Shown here: one piece after another, positions 17,074-26,609 of the stretch
Numbering within the stretch: position 1 is the first letter of the stretch
How the letters are laid out: each line of letters opens with the position of its first letter
Assembly (NCBI RefSeq): GCF_017349295.1
Contig: NZ_JAFMPK010000005.1
Coordinates: 1 to 64,000, forward strand
DNA: 64,000 nt
Source of the DNA: Myceligenerans salitolerans
Lineage (GTDB): Bacteria > Actinomycetota > Actinomycetes > Actinomycetales > Cellulomonadaceae
Direction of reading: 5' to 3'
Position numbers and translations under genes: made by a program
Notes under the pieces: model-generated
Told to the model about the DNA's origin: nothing
The model's input: only the letters and a program-made list of their open reading frames with translations
Database searches by the model: none

Positions 17074-18759
17074 TTGAGTCACCCACATCCTGAGTTGCCC
17101 CTGCCCCCCGAGCTGCCGAAGGGCGGGCTCCGAGTGGTCGCCCTCGGCGGCCTCGGAGAGGTGGGCCGCAACATGGCCGTCCTCGAGTACGACGGGCGTC
17201 TGCTCGTCATCGACTGCGGCGTCCTCTTCCCCGAGGACAACCAGCCCGGCGTGGACCTGATCCTGCCGGATTTCGAGTACATCGCCGACCGGCTCGAGGA
17301 CATCGAGGCGATCGTGCTGACCCACGGGCACGAGGACCACATCGGTGCCGTGCCCTACCTGCTGCGGCTGCGCCGCGACATCCCGCTCGTCGGGTCGAAG
17401 CTGACGCTCGGGTTCATCGAGGCGAAGCTCAAGGAGCACCGCATCAAGCCGGTCACCCGCGAGGTGAAGGAAGGCCAGCGCGCGCAGCTCGGCATCTTCG
17501 ACTGCGAGTTCGTCGCGGTGAACCACTCCATCCCGGACGCGCTGGCGGTCGCCGTGACCACCGGTGCGGGGACGGTGCTGCACACCGGCGACTTCAAGAT
17601 GGACCAGCTCCCGATGGACGGGCGGGTCACCGACCTGCGGGCGTTCGCGCGACTGGGGGAGAAGGGCGTCGACCTGTTCATGGTCGACTCCACGAACGCC
17701 GAGGTGCCGGGCTTCGTCACGCCCGAGGTCGAGATCGGTCCGGTGCTCGACGGCGTGTTCGCGCAGGCGGACAAGCGGATCATCGTGGCGTCGTTCTCCT
17801 CGCACGTGCACCGCGTGCAGCAGGTGCTGAACGCCGCCCATGCGCACGGCCGCCGGGTCGCCTTCGTGGGGCGGTCCATGGTGCGCAACATGGGCATCGC
17901 GGCCGAGCTGGGTTACCTCGACGTGCCGCCCGGTGTCCTCATCGACGTGAAGAAGGCGGACAGCCTGCCCGACGACAAGATCGTCTACATGTCGACCGGG
18001 TCGCAGGGCGAGCCGATGGCGGCGCTGAGCCGCATGGCCAACGGCGATCACCGGGTCCAGGTGACCAGCGGTGACACGGTGATCCTCGCCTCGTCCCTGA
18101 TCCCGGGCAACGAGAACGCGGTGTTCCGCGTGATCAACGGCCTCACCCGGCTCGGTGCCCGCGTGGTGCACTCGGCGAACGCCAAGGTGCACGTGTCCGG
18201 CCACGCCAGCGCCGGCGAGCTCATGTACTGCTACAACATCCTGCGGCCGCGTAACGTCATGCCGGTGCACGGCGAGGTGCGGCACCTCGTGGCGAACGGC
18301 TCCATCGCGGTCAAGACCGGCGTTCCCGCGGATCGCGTGGTGCTCGCGGAGGACGGCGTCGTCGTCGACCTCGTGGACGGCCGGGCCTCCGTGGTGGGGG
18401 CGGTGCCATGCGGGTACGTGTTCGTGGACGGTTCGTCGGTGGGCGAGATCGGCGACGCCGAGCTCAAGGACCGCCGGATCCTGAGCGAGGAGGGCTTCGT
18501 CTCCGTCTACGCCGCGATCGACACCGCGACGGGCAAGGTGCTCGCCGGCCCGCAGATCCTCGCGCGCGGCATGGCCGAGGACCTCGCCGTGTTCGACCCG
18601 GTGCTCCCGGAGATCACCGACGCGCTGGAGACCGCGGTCGCCGGCGGCGCGACGGACACGCACCAGCTCCAGCAGATCATGCGCCGCACGGTGGGGCGCT
18701 TCGTCGCCACGAAGCTCCGTCGCAAGCCGATGATCGTTCCCGTGGTGGTGGAGGCGTGA
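17074..18759 (+). CDS. rnj: Ribonuclease J
   Basis: Metallo-beta-lactamase/beta-CASP RNase with endo- and 5'-3' exonuclease activity in mRNA decay and rRNA maturation. 561 residues. Zinc motif THGHEDHIG, then HTGDFKMDQ, DSTNAEVPGF, ASFSSHVHRVQQ, and HVSGHASAGEL. The TTG at 17074 is 40 nt after dapA and has SD ggagg (17065-17069), giving the usual actinobacterial N terminus. dapA-rnj is a standard actinobacterial pair. Confidence 0.96.
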   Translation: MSHPHPELPLPPELPKGGLRVVALGGLGEVGRNMAVLEYDGRLLVIDCGVLFPEDNQPGVDLILPDFEYIADRLEDIEAIVLTHGHEDHIGAVPYLLRLRRDIPLVGSKLTLGFIEAKLKEHRIKPVTREVKEGQRAQLGIFDCEFVAVNHSIPDALAVAVTTGAGTVLHTGDFKMDQLPMDGRVTDLRAFARLGEKGVDLFMVDSTNAEVPGFVTPEVEIGPVLDGVFAQADKRIIVASFSSHVHRVQQVLNAAHAHGRRVAFVGRSMVRNMGIAAELGYLDVPPGVLIDVKKADSLPDDKIVYMSTGSQGEPMAALSRMANGDHRVQVTSGDTVILASSLIPGNENAVFRVINGLTRLGARVVHSANAKVHVSGHASAGELMYCYNILRPRNVMPVHGEVRHLVANGSIAVKTGVPADRVVLAEDGVVVDLVDGRASVVGAVPCGYVFVDGSSVGEIGDAELKDRRILSEEGFVSVYAAIDTATGKVLAGPQILARGMAEDLAVFDPVLPEITDALETAVAGGATDTHQLQQIMRRTVGRFVATKLRRKPMIVPVVVEA

Positions 18760-18907
18760 TCGGCTGACTCGGAGCACACGGCGGGCGGGGGCACGAGGGC
18801 CCGCGTATCCTGATCGTGACCGTGTTTCACCCGGGATCGGCTCATTCTGAAGTGCATTCAGGCGATAGCGTCGGCGGGTTCGTCTCGCTCGACAGGAAGA
18901 CCAGCAC

Positions 18908-19753
18908 GTGTCCCAGGAATCGCCGCACCAGCCGCCGCATCAGCCGCCATACGAGCCTCAGGCCGATCCCGGCGGCGTGAGCCCCCGCCAGGGGGACGCG
19001 CCGGCACCGGCGGAGGCGGCGACGCCGTTCGCCCACCCGATGGCGGGCGCCCGGCCCGCTCCCGCGAGCCCGCGGCCGACGTGGACGCACCGTCCTCCTG
19101 CCGGATACGGCTATCCGCCGGTTCGTCGTCCGGTGCCTGCGGGCCTGGCCACCGCAGCGATCGTGGTCGCGATCGCCTACGCCGTGTTTCGGCTGGTGCT
19201 CGCGCTGCTCTCGATACCGGCGACGGAGGTCTGGGCCGACGCCGCCGAGCGAGGGCTGAGCTATGCCGAGGCCGACTTCGTGGCCTACGACTTCTTCGGC
19301 ATTCTGCTCTTCCCGCTCGGGATCGCGATCTTCGTCGTCGGCAGTCTCTGGCTCTTCACGAGCCGGAAGTTCGCCGAGGCCGTCAACCCGGCGTTCCACC
19401 ATCGCCGAGGCGCCGTCTGGGCGTGGATCGGATGGATCGTCCCGGTCGTCAGCCTGTGGTTCCCCTATGTCGTGCTCAGTGACGTCCGCGGGGCGACGAT
19501 CCGGAACAGGCCCATGCCGGGCATCGGAGTGTGGTGGGCGTGCTGGCTGATCCCTCTCGTCTGCGATCAGATCACCAATCGGCTCACCGGCGGCGTACTG
19601 GGCACCGACCCGCTCACGCCGGCGGTCGCCGCCTACCCGGTCATCGAGGGGATCGGTGCGGTGCTGACGGCTGTCGGCTGCTGGCTCTGGGTCGCCATGA
19701 TCCGCGAACTGACGGCCGCGCAGCGCGAATGGGAAGCGGCTCCGCTCGCCTGA
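18908..19753 (+). CDS. DUF4328 family membrane protein
   Basis: 281 residues. The Pro/Gln/His-rich N terminus (to about residue 80) resembles those of other actinobacterial membrane proteins. Five or six membrane helices follow, with the DUF4328 hallmarks SRKFAEAVNPAFHHRRGAVWAWIGWIVPVVSLWFPY. Function unknown. GTG 18908 has a weak SD (aggaag, 18893-18898). The 148-bp gap before it holds a small GCGGGC/GCCCGC stem after rnj and a TATCCT hexamer near 18806; no clear operator. Confidence 0.85.
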   Translation: MSQESPHQPPHQPPYEPQADPGGVSPRQGDAPAPAEAATPFAHPMAGARPAPASPRPTWTHRPPAGYGYPPVRRPVPAGLATAAIVVAIAYAVFRLVLALLSIPATEVWADAAERGLSYAEADFVAYDFFGILLFPLGIAIFVVGSLWLFTSRKFAEAVNPAFHHRRGAVWAWIGWIVPVVSLWFPYVVLSDVRGATIRNRPMPGIGVWWACWLIPLVCDQITNRLTGGVLGTDPLTPAVAAYPVIEGIGAVLTAVGCWLWVAMIRELTAAQREWEAAPLA

Positions 19754-19820
19754 CGACCGGTCCGGGCCCCGTCACGTGTCGCGCGAGACGCGGGCGGGGT
19801 GGCGAGCGTCCGTCGAGCTC

Positions 19821-20459
19821 TCAGGGATCGGCCGGGCCGGTACCGGCCGTGGCGAGCAGCGGGCCCAGGGCGCCCAACGTCTCGGCGTAGCGGCTCTCGC
19901 GGGTCTGGGCGTCGCCGTCGAGCCGGCCTGCGAGCTCCAGGGAGACGAGTCCGTGGACCAGGCCCCACAGGCCGAGCGCCACCGTCTCGATGCGTGGGGC
20001 AGGAGTTCGCGGGACGGCACGTGCGACGGCGTCGCGCAGGACCCCGAACGTCTCCCGGCCGGTGGAACCTCGCTCCGTGGTGCCGGCACCTTCCCCAGGA
20101 GACTCGTCGTCGAGGGCGGGCGCGACGCGCCGATCGAACATGACGCGGTAGAAGTGAGGGTCGGACAGCGCGGACGTTCGGTACGCCATCCCGAGGGCGA
20201 GGAGGTCCTGGCGGGGGTCACCGGTGTCGGGCACGGCGGCGAGGTGCTCGGCGAAGCGCCGGAAGCCCTCGGTCGTGACCGCCGCGAGGAGCTTCTCGCG
20301 TGACCCGAAGAGCGCGTACACCGCGGACGGGCTGGTCCCGGCCTCGGCGGCGACGGCGCGCACCGTGACGCCTGCCTCGCCGCGTTCCGACGTCGTGCGG
20401 GAGGCCACCTCCAGCAGCCGGGTGCGCAGCGCGTCGTCGTGGGTCCGGGGGCGTGCCAT
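19821..20459 (-). CDS. TetR/AcrR family transcriptional regulator
   Basis: 212 residues. N-terminal HTH (RLLEVASRTTSERGEAGVTVRAVAAEAGTSPSAVYALFGSREKLLAAV), then a TetR C-terminal domain of the WHG type (FYRVMFDRRV, LWGLVHGLVSLELAGR). Divergent from the small membrane protein gene at 20577, its likely target. The start is leaderless: TAGACT (20466-20471 on this strand) ends 6 nt before the ATG. Confidence 0.92.
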   Translation of the reverse strand: MARPRTHDDALRTRLLEVASRTTSERGEAGVTVRAVAAEAGTSPSAVYALFGSREKLLAAVTTEGFRRFAEHLAAVPDTGDPRQDLLALGMAYRTSALSDPHFYRVMFDRRVAPALDDESPGEGAGTTERGSTGRETFGVLRDAVARAVPRTPAPRIETVALGLWGLVHGLVSLELAGRLDGDAQTRESRYAETLGALGPLLATAGTGPADP

Positions 20460-20465
20460 GCCTTG

Positions 20466-20471
20466 AGTCTA
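20466..20471 (-). promoter_or_regulatory. -10 hexamer TAGACT, leaderless tetR start
   Basis: On the minus strand TAGACT ends 6 nt before ATG 20459; no SD. Confidence 0.55.
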
Positions 20472-20477
20472 GAAGCC

Positions 20478-20512
20478 TTGACGAGAGTTTTCGAACGGTG
20501 TTTTATAACAGT
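20478..20512 (+). promoter_or_regulatory. Promoter/operator of the TetR-divergent membrane gene
   Basis: TTGACG (20478-20483) with an A/T-rich -10 region (TTTTAT/TATAAC, 20501-20509). Across the -10 lies the inverted repeat TGTT-TTAT-AACA (20499-20510), flanked by partial repeats AACGGTGTT and AACAGTGTT. A likely TetR binding site. Confidence 0.5.
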
Positions 20513-20576
20513 GTTACGGAAGCGTCGCAGGGAGACACCGGGGACCCGGCCGCCTGCACGGAAAGAGGTCACACCC

Positions 20577-20987
20577 ATGCTCGAACTGTCCGACGGCGCA
20601 CGCCTGACCGCCGCCATCGTCCTGCTGACCGTGGTCGGCATCGAATCCGGTGGATTCTTCCTGCTCAAGGTGAGCACCGGGCGCGTACCGGCCACGGATT
20701 TCCAGAAGTCGTTCTTCCGTGCCGGGCACGCCCATGCGGGTGTGCTGGTGACCCTCGGTCTGCTCTGCGTGGTGCTGGCGGAAGCCACGGTGCTCACCGG
20801 CTTCTGGCACTGGCTCGCGGCCACGGGTGTGCTCGTGGCGGCGGTCCTCCTGCCCGGTGGCTTCTTCTTCGGCGCCATGGGGCGGGACCGCACCCGGCCC
20901 AACGGCTTCAGGGTCCTTTTCCCGGTGGGGGCGGTGTTCCTGGCGGCGGGAGTGGTGACACTGGCCGTGGGTCTGTTCCTGTCCTGA
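20577..20987 (+). CDS. Four-helix integral membrane protein
   Basis: 136 residues from ATG 20577 (weak SD gaaagagg). Four membrane helices; between the first two is a conspicuous RAGHAHAGVLV segment with two His that could bind a metal or haem, and another charged loop GAMGRDRTRPNGFR. I do not recognise a characterised family. Divergent arrangement with a TetR gene suggests it is induced by that regulator's ligand. The frame is open further upstream but would overlap the promoter. Confidence 0.75.
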   Translation: MLELSDGARLTAAIVLLTVVGIESGGFFLLKVSTGRVPATDFQKSFFRAGHAHAGVLVTLGLLCVVLAEATVLTGFWHWLAATGVLVAAVLLPGGFFFGAMGRDRTRPNGFRVLFPVGAVFLAAGVVTLAVGLFLS

Positions 20988-20993
20988 CGGCGG

Positions 20994-21028
20994 GCCGGCT
21001 TCCGTCCTGACGTGGACGCGGAGCCGGC
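20994..21028 (+). terminator. Imperfect stem-loop before ftsK
   Basis: GCCGGCT / AGCCGGC with a bulged inner CCGTCC/GGACG stem, 7 nt after the membrane-protein stop. No T-tract. Confidence 0.4.
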
Positions 21029-21106
21029 GCCACGTCCAGTAGGAACCGGACACACCGGGTCGGGTGCGCGGGTGTGTCGGTCTGTCTCGTTACCGTGGGC
21101 AGCATC

Positions 21107-23920
21107 ATGGCGACCCGATCCACCCAGGGCGGCAGCCGGAGCGGCAGGCCCCGGAAGTCAGCCCCGCGCAAGCACGCACCACGGCCTCGCAAGGCCAGGG
21201 GCGCGAGCCCGGCACGCGGGAAGCCCGCCACCGGCGGGGCACCGGCCGGCGTCGCGCGTTCCTGGCCCGTCCGGGCGGCGCGTGGCACGTGGATGGGCAT
21301 GGCACACGCCGTCGGAGGCGCGGCACGTGCGGTCGGGCCGCGGGACCAGGACACGACACCCGGGGACGGAGAAGGAGACGTGGGCAAGGCGAGCCGGGCC
21401 ACAACGGCGAAGGGAACCTCGGGCGACACCGCTTCGAAGACCGGTGGTGCTCCCGAGCCCGATCACCGGGCGGACGGCGTGGGGTTCTTCCTGCTCGCTC
21501 TGGCCGTCGTGGTGGCTGCCCGCGAGTGGTGGGGCATCGACGGCGCCTTCGGGGACGGTGTGCACGCGGTCGTGGCAGGCACGCTCGGGGTGGCCGGCGT
21601 CGCGCTCCCTGTCCTCCTGCTCTGGATCGCGCTGCGGGTCATGCGGCATCCCGAGCGGGCGCGGGCGAACGGCCGCGTGACGATCGGGCTCGGCTTCGTC
21701 GTCGTGTCCGTGTGTTCCCTCGTGCACATCAGCGCCGGACTACCGTCACCCACGGACGGGTTCGGGCCGGTGCAGGACGCCGGCGGCGTGATCGGCTATC
21801 TGTTCGCCACGCCCGTGGTGACCGGCCTGACCGAGTGGTTCGCCGTGCCGCTCTACGTGCTCGCGGCGTTCTTCGGACTGCTCATCGTCACGGCCACCCC
21901 GGTGCACCGCATCCCTGGCCGCCTGCTGGGGGTCTACGACCGGCTCACCGGCAACCACCGTCCCGGGGACACCGACGATGCGGGGGCCGGTGACGCGACG
22001 GCGTCGTCCACCGGGCAGTCCGGCAGGCGTCGCAAGCGCAAGGGCGTCCGGGGCTACGTGGGCGACGAGGCCTTCGAGAAGGCGGCCTACCTCGCGTCCG
22101 CCGACGAGGCGTCGGGCAGCGCGTCGGGCCGTGCGGACAAGCTCACCACCCAGCGGATCCCGACCGGCGAGGGAAAGGGCGGCACGGGGGCTCCGGCGAT
22201 CGGGCCCGGGCTCCTCGACGAGGGGTCGGCAACGCCCCGGAAGAAGTCCGCGCCGAAACCGCCCGCCACCCCGGACCCGATGCCGCGGGGCGAGCAGCCC
22301 ATGTTCGACGGCGACACCGTCTACCTCCTGCCGGAGGAGTCACTCCTGGTCGAAGGCCCGCCGCACAAGACGAGATCCGCCGCCAACGACCGCGTGGTGG
22401 AGTCGCTCACCGGGGTCTTCGAGCAGTTCGGCGTCGATGCGCAGGTCACCGGCTTCACCCGTGGCCCGACCGTCACGCGGTACGAGGTCGAGGTGGGGCC
22501 CAAGACCAAGGTCGAACGGATCACCTCCCTCTCGAACAACATCGCGTACGCCGTCGCCAGCGCGGACGTCCGGATCCTGTCGCCGATCCCGGGCAAGTCG
22601 GCGATCGGTATCGAGATCCCGAACGCCGACCGCGAGACCGTCGTGCTCGGTGACGTGCTGCGCTCCTCGGCCGCGCGCCGCACCGAGCACCCGATGGTCA
22701 TGGGCGTCGGCAAGGACGTGGAGGGTGGCTACGTGGTGGCGAACCTCGCCAAGATGCCGCACATCCTCGTCGCCGGGGCCACCGGTGCGGGCAAGTCGAG
22801 CTTCATCAACTCGATGATCACCTCGGTGCTCATGCGGGCCACCCCCGAGCAGGTGCGGCTCGTGCTCGTCGACCCGAAACGCGTGGAACTGACGATCTAC
22901 GAGGGCATTCCGCACCTCATCACGCCGATCATCACCAGTCCCAAGAAGGCCGCCGAGGCACTGGAGTGGGTCGTGCGCGAGATGGACTCCCGCTACGACG
23001 ACCTCGCGGAGTTCGGGTACAAGCACATCGACGACTTCAACGCCGCCGTGCGGGCCGGCAAGGTCAAGCCGCTGCCCGGCTCCGAGCGCAAGATCGCGCC
23101 CTACCCGTACCTGCTGGTCGTGGTCGACGAGCTCGCGGACCTCATGATGGTCGCGCCCCGGGACGTCGAGGCGTCGATCCAGCGGATCACGCAGCTCGCC
23201 CGAGCGGCGGGGATCCACCTCGTGCTGGCCACCCAGCGCCCCTCGGTCGATGTCGTCACCGGTCTGATCAAGGCGAACGTGCCGTCGCGGCTCGCGTTCG
23301 CGACGTCGTCGCTCGCCGACTCCCGCGTGGTGCTGGATCAGCCGGGGGCCGAGAAGCTCATCGGGCAGGGGGACGCCTTGTTCCTGCCGATGGGCTCCGC
23401 GAAGCCGATGCGCGTGCAGGGCGCCTGGGTCACCGAGTCCGAGGTGGAGGCGGTCACGGAGCACGTCAAGGCCCAGCTCAAGCCCGTGTACCGGGAGGAC
23501 GTCGCGGCGCCGGCCGCCGCGAAGAAGCAGATCGACGAGGACATCGGCGACGATCTCGACCTGCTGCTCCAGGCCGCCGAACTGGTGGTGACGACGCAGT
23601 TCGGCTCGACGTCGATGCTGCAGCGCAAGCTGCGCGTCGGGTTCGCCAAGGCGGGCCGCCTCATGGACCTCCTGGAGTCGCGGGAGATCGTCGGGCCGTC
23701 CGAGGGCTCCAAGGCCCGCGACGTGCTCGTCGCCGCGGACGACCTGCCCGCGGCGCTCGCGCTCATCCGTGGGGAGTCGACAGGCCTCTACGACCAGGAC
23801 GAGGCGGATGACGGGCCGGGGGACGAGGACGCCGCCGGGACCGGTTCCGGCGGCGGGGGCACCGACGGCGAGGGGCGTTACCCCTCGGGCGTGGCGATGG
23901 CCGAGCGGGAGACCCGCTGA
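21107..23920 (+). CDS. ftsK: DNA translocase FtsK/SpoIIIE
   Basis: Septal DNA pump that clears chromosome ends during division. About 937 residues. Basic Arg/Pro/Lys-rich N terminus, about four membrane helices between residues 120 and 280, a charged linker, then the motor with Walker [10 protein letters not shown] (557-565), [13 protein letters not shown] (Walker B) and [12 protein letters not shown]. The C-terminal gamma DNA-reading domain ([29 protein letters not shown]) is complete. ATG 21107 gives MATRSTQGG. Starts at 21074 and 21095 are in frame; TACCGT at 21091-21096 places transcription start within a few bases of the ATG. Confidence 0.96.
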   Translation: MATRSTQGGSRSGRPRKSAPRKHAPRPRKARGASPARGKPATGGAPAGVARSWPVRAARGTWMGMAHAVGGAARAVGPRDQDTTPGDGEGDVGKASRATTAKGTSGDTASKTGGAPEPDHRADGVGFFLLALAVVVAAREWWGIDGAFGDGVHAVVAGTLGVAGVALPVLLLWIALRVMRHPERARANGRVTIGLGFVVVSVCSLVHISAGLPSPTDGFGPVQDAGGVIGYLFATPVVTGLTEWFAVPLYVLAAFFGLLIVTATPVHRIPGRLLGVYDRLTGNHRPGDTDDAGAGDATASSTGQSGRRRKRKGVRGYVGDEAFEKAAYLASADEASGSASGRADKLTTQRIPTGEGKGGTGAPAIGPGLLDEGSATPRKKSAPKPPATPDPMPRGEQPMFDGDTVYLLPEESLLVEGPPHKTRSAANDRVVESLTGVFEQFGVDAQVTGFTRGPTVTRYEVEVGPKTKVERITSLSNNIAYAVASADVRILSPIPGKSAIGIEIPNADRETVVLGDVLRSSAARRTEHPMVMGVGKDVEGGYVVANLAKMPHILVAGATGAGKSSFINSMITSVLMRATPEQVRLVLVDPKRVELTIYEGIPHLITPIITSPKKAAEALEWVVREMDSRYDDLAEFGYKHIDDFNAAVRAGKVKPLPGSERKIAPYPYLLVVVDELADLMMVAPRDVEASIQRITQLARAAGIHLVLATQRPSVDVVTGLIKANVPSRLAFATSSLADSRVVLDQPGAEKLIGQGDALFLPMGSAKPMRVQGAWVTESEVEAVTEHVKAQLKPVYREDVAAPAAAKKQIDEDIGDDLDLLLQAAELVVTTQFGSTSMLQRKLRVGFAKAGRLMDLLESREIVGPSEGSKARDVLVAADDLPAALALIRGESTGLYDQDEADDGPGDEDAAGTGSGGGGTDGEGRYPSGVAMAERETR

Positions 23921-24000
23921 CGACGGACCTGCGTGACCGGCCGGCCCGGGCGGCCCACGGGGTGCTGCCCGGCGATTCGGGAAGTGCCCTGGCAGACGGT

Positions 24001-24006
24001 TAGGGT
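24001..24006 (+). promoter_or_regulatory. -10 hexamer TAGGGT, leaderless pgsA start
   Basis: TAGGGT ends 6 nt before ATG 24013. The intervening GGAGCA is too close to act as a normal SD. Confidence 0.5.
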
Positions 24007-24012
24007 GGAGCA

Positions 24013-24606
24013 ATGGTCAACGACGCACCGTCGCCCTGGAACGTGGCGAACTACGTCACGATGGTCCGGATCGCGATGGTCCCGTTCTTCGCGTGGGCCC
24101 TCCTCACCGACGGCGGGGAGTCCGTGGCCTGGCGCATCGTGGCCACGATCGTCTTCGTGGTGGCCGCGCTCTCCGACAAGGTGGACGGCTACCTGGCCCG
24201 GTCCCGCGGCCTCATCACGGATCTGGGCAAGCTTCTCGACCCGATCGCCGACAAGCTCCTCGTGGGCACGGCCCTCGTCCTGTTGTGGTGGCCGCTGGGC
24301 GAACTGCCCTGGTGGGTGCCGGTGGTCATCCTCGCGCGTGAGTTCGGCATCACGTTGATGCGCATGGCGGTCCTGAAGTACGCGGTGATGCCTGCCTCGC
24401 GGGGCGGGAAGCTCAAGACGGTCCTGCAGGCGGTGGCCATCACCGCGTTCCTGCTGCCGCACGCCGGCCTTCCGTGGCTGACGGTGATCGCCTGGGTCGT
24501 CATGGTGGCCGCGGTCGTGGTCACCGTGGTGACCGGCCTCGACTACGCCTACCAGGGGTGGAGGATCCGTCGCTCGGCCAGGCGGACCTCCCCGGCTCAG
24601 GCGTGA
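24013..24606 (+). CDS. pgsA: CDP-alcohol phosphatidyltransferase (phosphatidylglycerophosphate synthase)
   Basis: Makes phosphatidylglycerol phosphate from CDP-diacylglycerol and glycerol-3-phosphate in the membrane. 197 residues with multiple membrane helices. The family signature DG-x2-AR-x8-G-x3-D-x3-D is intact in VDGYLARSRGLITDLGKLLD followed by PIAD. Its position between ftsK and cinA is typical. The stop overlaps the cinA GTG. Confidence 0.93.
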   Translation: MVNDAPSPWNVANYVTMVRIAMVPFFAWALLTDGGESVAWRIVATIVFVVAALSDKVDGYLARSRGLITDLGKLLDPIADKLLVGTALVLLWWPLGELPWWVPVVILAREFGITLMRMAVLKYAVMPASRGGKLKTVLQAVAITAFLLPHAGLPWLTVIAWVVMVAAVVVTVVTGLDYAYQGWRIRRSARRTSPAQA

Positions 24607-25097
24607 ACGGCGCCGCTCCTGCCGCCGATCTCGCACCCGACCTCCTTGCGAGACTGGGCGCACGGGGCTGGACGCTCGCCGTCGCGGAGTCGCTCACCGG
24701 CGGCGGGGTGACATCCGTGCTGGTGTCGGTGCCCGGCGCGTCGACGGTGCTGCGCGGAGGGATCGTGGCCTACGCGACCGATCTCAAGGCACGGCTGCTC
24801 GGCGTCGACAGCGGCCTGCTGGCCGTCCGCGGCGCCGTCGACCCGGACGTCGCGACGCGGATGGCCGCCGGGGTCCGCGAGGCGACCGGCGCCGATGTCG
24901 GGCTGGCGACCACCGGCGTGGCGGGTCCCGACCCCCAGGACGGGCACGCGCCCGGCCTCGTCTACGTCGCGGTGTCCGCACCCGGCGTGGACCGGGTACG
25001 CCGGATCGAGCTCGCCGGGCCACGGCCGGACGTCATCGCCGGAGCGACGTCGGGGGTGCTCGATCTGGCCCTCGAGGTCATCTCGGATTTGTCGTGA
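24603..25097 (+). CDS. cinA: CinA C-terminal domain protein (nicotinamide-nucleotide amidase)
   Basis: 164 residues: only the CinA C-terminal amidohydrolase domain (PncC type), which deamidates NMN to NaMN. Motifs [38 protein letters not shown] and [14 protein letters not shown]. The GTG at 24603 overlaps the pgsA TGA (GTGA), indicating coupling; an open frame extends back to 24474 inside pgsA. In actinobacteria this stand-alone form sits before clgR. Confidence 0.93.
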   Translation: MNGAAPAADLAPDLLARLGARGWTLAVAESLTGGGVTSVLVSVPGASTVLRGGIVAYATDLKARLLGVDSGLLAVRGAVDPDVATRMAAGVREATGADVGLATTGVAGPDPQDGHAPGLVYVAVSAPGVDRVRRIELAGPRPDVIAGATSGVLDLALEVISDLS

Positions 25098-25371
25098 CCC
25101 GTTGCCCAAGGGTGAAACTTCTTGGTCAATTCTTGCAAAACACTTGACGGGAGTGGCCCTCGGGAACAAGAGTCGGAACAGTGACGTTGGACCGGGCGTG
25201 ATCGCGAACAAGCCGACGGGTCGGACCCGACGTCATGGCTCACCGAGGACGGGGTACCGTAGGACGAACCCCGGAGGAGGCGAGCACACGCGAAAGGCAC
25301 GTGCGATCGTCTCCCGCGCCACGGGGGCGGACGCATCCGGGAACGAGACAGGCACGGGAAGGGGGCGCGAG
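25098..25371 (+). promoter_or_regulatory. cinA-clgR intergenic region, probable clgR promoter
   Basis: 274 bp without a gene. An A/T-richer patch (25110-25150) has TTGGTCAATTCTTGCAAAA and TTGACG (25144-25149), a good -35 candidate, though no clear -10 follows at 17 bp. The rest is G+C-rich. I do not see a convincing ClgR box (inverted CGC...GCG). Confidence 0.35.
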
Positions 25372-25728
25372 ATGGTCGTAATGCGGCAAGAGATCGGTGA
25401 CGTGCTGAGAGATGTGCGTCAGCTCCAGGGGCGCACCCTGCGAGAGGTGTCCTCGGCGGCACGAGTGTCCCTCGGCTACCTCAGCGAGGTCGAGCGCGGT
25501 CAGAAGGAGGCGTCGTCCGAGCTTCTCGCGTCGATCTGCGACGCACTGGACGTCCCGTTGTCACGCGTCCTGCGCGAGGTGAGCGACCGGGTCGCGGTCG
25601 CGGAAGGAATCCTCCCCCAGATCCCCGACACCATCCCTGCCGACTTCATGCAGGGCATGCTGGCTCGGTGCGACCGCTCCGCGACGAAGCGGGACATCGC
25701 ACGCGAGGACCTGGCTCCGGTCGGCTGA
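25372..25728 (+). CDS. clgR: ClgR-type Xre transcriptional regulator
   Basis: 118 residues. The N-terminal HTH is nearly the family consensus: [20 protein letters not shown], then [20 protein letters not shown] and [23 protein letters not shown]. In Streptomyces, Corynebacterium and Mycobacterium ClgR activates clp protease and other stress genes and is itself a Clp substrate. The ATG at 25372 (SD gaaggggg) gives a slightly extended N terminus; ATG 25381 is the alternative. The C-terminal tail is short and unlike the Ala-Ala end seen in Streptomyces ClgR. Confidence 0.92.
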   Translation: MVVMRQEIGDVLRDVRQLQGRTLREVSSAARVSLGYLSEVERGQKEASSELLASICDALDVPLSRVLREVSDRVAVAEGILPQIPDTIPADFMQGMLARCDRSATKRDIAREDLAPVG

Positions 25729-25753
25729 CCGGAGGCCGTCCGCGGATCTCACG

Positions 25754-25785
25754 ACGGGCGCACCACCTGCCGGTGGGGCGCCCGT
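25754..25785. terminator. Bidirectional stem-loop between clgR and nei
   Basis: ACGGGCGCACCAC / GTGGGGCGCCCGT, a 13-bp stem with one mismatch and a 6-nt loop, between two converging genes. A TTCT follows on the plus strand. Confidence 0.7.
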
Positions 25786-25787
25786 TC

Positions 25788-26609
25788 TCATGCCTCGGTG
25801 CGCCGTGACCGGTCGGCCTGGCAGTTCGGGCACCAGAACACCGGTCGCTCGAACGGCGCTTCGTTGGCCGTGCCGACGGCGATCGGTGTGCGACAGCGGC
25901 GGCACGGCTGTCCCAGCCGTCCGTGCACGGCCCTCTCGACGGAGCCCAAACCGTCGCGGCGCGCGACGCGGATGCTGCGCCACATCAGCTCGCGTGCGGT
26001 CAGGAGGAGCGTCGTGGCGCCGTCCTCGCCGAGCGCGCCGGCCGGGGCCCACGGGTACACGCGCCGGGCGAACAGCGACTCGGCCATCCAGATGGTCCCG
26101 AGCCCGGCCACGGTGCGCTGATCGAGCAGGGCGTCGCACAGGGCCCGGTCGGGGTCACGGACGAGCGCGGCGACGCCGTCGGGCAGGCGCGAGCCCGGGA
26201 CGTCGGGTGCGAAGCGGTCGGCGAGGACGTCGGGCCCGAGCCCGGCCAGGATCCGCGGTTCGTCCCGGGTCGCGAGCAGGTCGAGCATGCCGAGTTGCCA
26301 TCCCGTGCATGTCCAGTTCCGGGTCCCGAGGACGGCGCGGATCGCCGGGCTGCGAGCGGCCGCGCCACGGGACCCGGTGCGGTCGACGCGCCACCGTCCC
26401 TCCATGCGCAGATGGGTGTGCAGGGTCCGGCCGTCGTCGAACCGGGTCAGCAGGTGCTTCCCGTAGGGCACCGTGCCGAGCACCGTCGCGCCGACCAGGT
26501 GGGCGGCGGCAGCACTCGGCCAACGCAGTTCCGCGCGCGTCAGAACCTGGCCCGCCAGGGCGGCATCCAGGCGTTCGGCCGTCAGGCGCAGGACGTCACC
26601 CTCGGGCAT
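25788..26609 (-). CDS. nei: Fpg/Nei family DNA glycosylase (endonuclease VIII type)
   Basis: Bifunctional base-excision glycosylase/AP lyase for oxidised pyrimidines. 273 residues from MPEGDVLRLTAERL, with catalytic Pro2 and Glu3 and Lys in YGKHLLTRF. The helix-two-turn-helix is present (LLDQRTVAGLGTIWMAES). The C-terminal zinc finger is complete (CRRCRTP...FWCPNCQ). The frame is open six codons further up, but Pro2 must be the processed N terminus, which fixes the start at 26609. The gene overlaps the end of lhr by 14 bp. Confidence 0.94.
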   Translation of the reverse strand: MPEGDVLRLTAERLDAALAGQVLTRAELRWPSAAAAHLVGATVLGTVPYGKHLLTRFDDGRTLHTHLRMEGRWRVDRTGSRGAAARSPAIRAVLGTRNWTCTGWQLGMLDLLATRDEPRILAGLGPDVLADRFAPDVPGSRLPDGVAALVRDPDRALCDALLDQRTVAGLGTIWMAESLFARRVYPWAPAGALGEDGATTLLLTARELMWRSIRVARRDGLGSVERAVHGRLGQPCRRCRTPIAVGTANEAPFERPVFWCPNCQADRSRRTEA

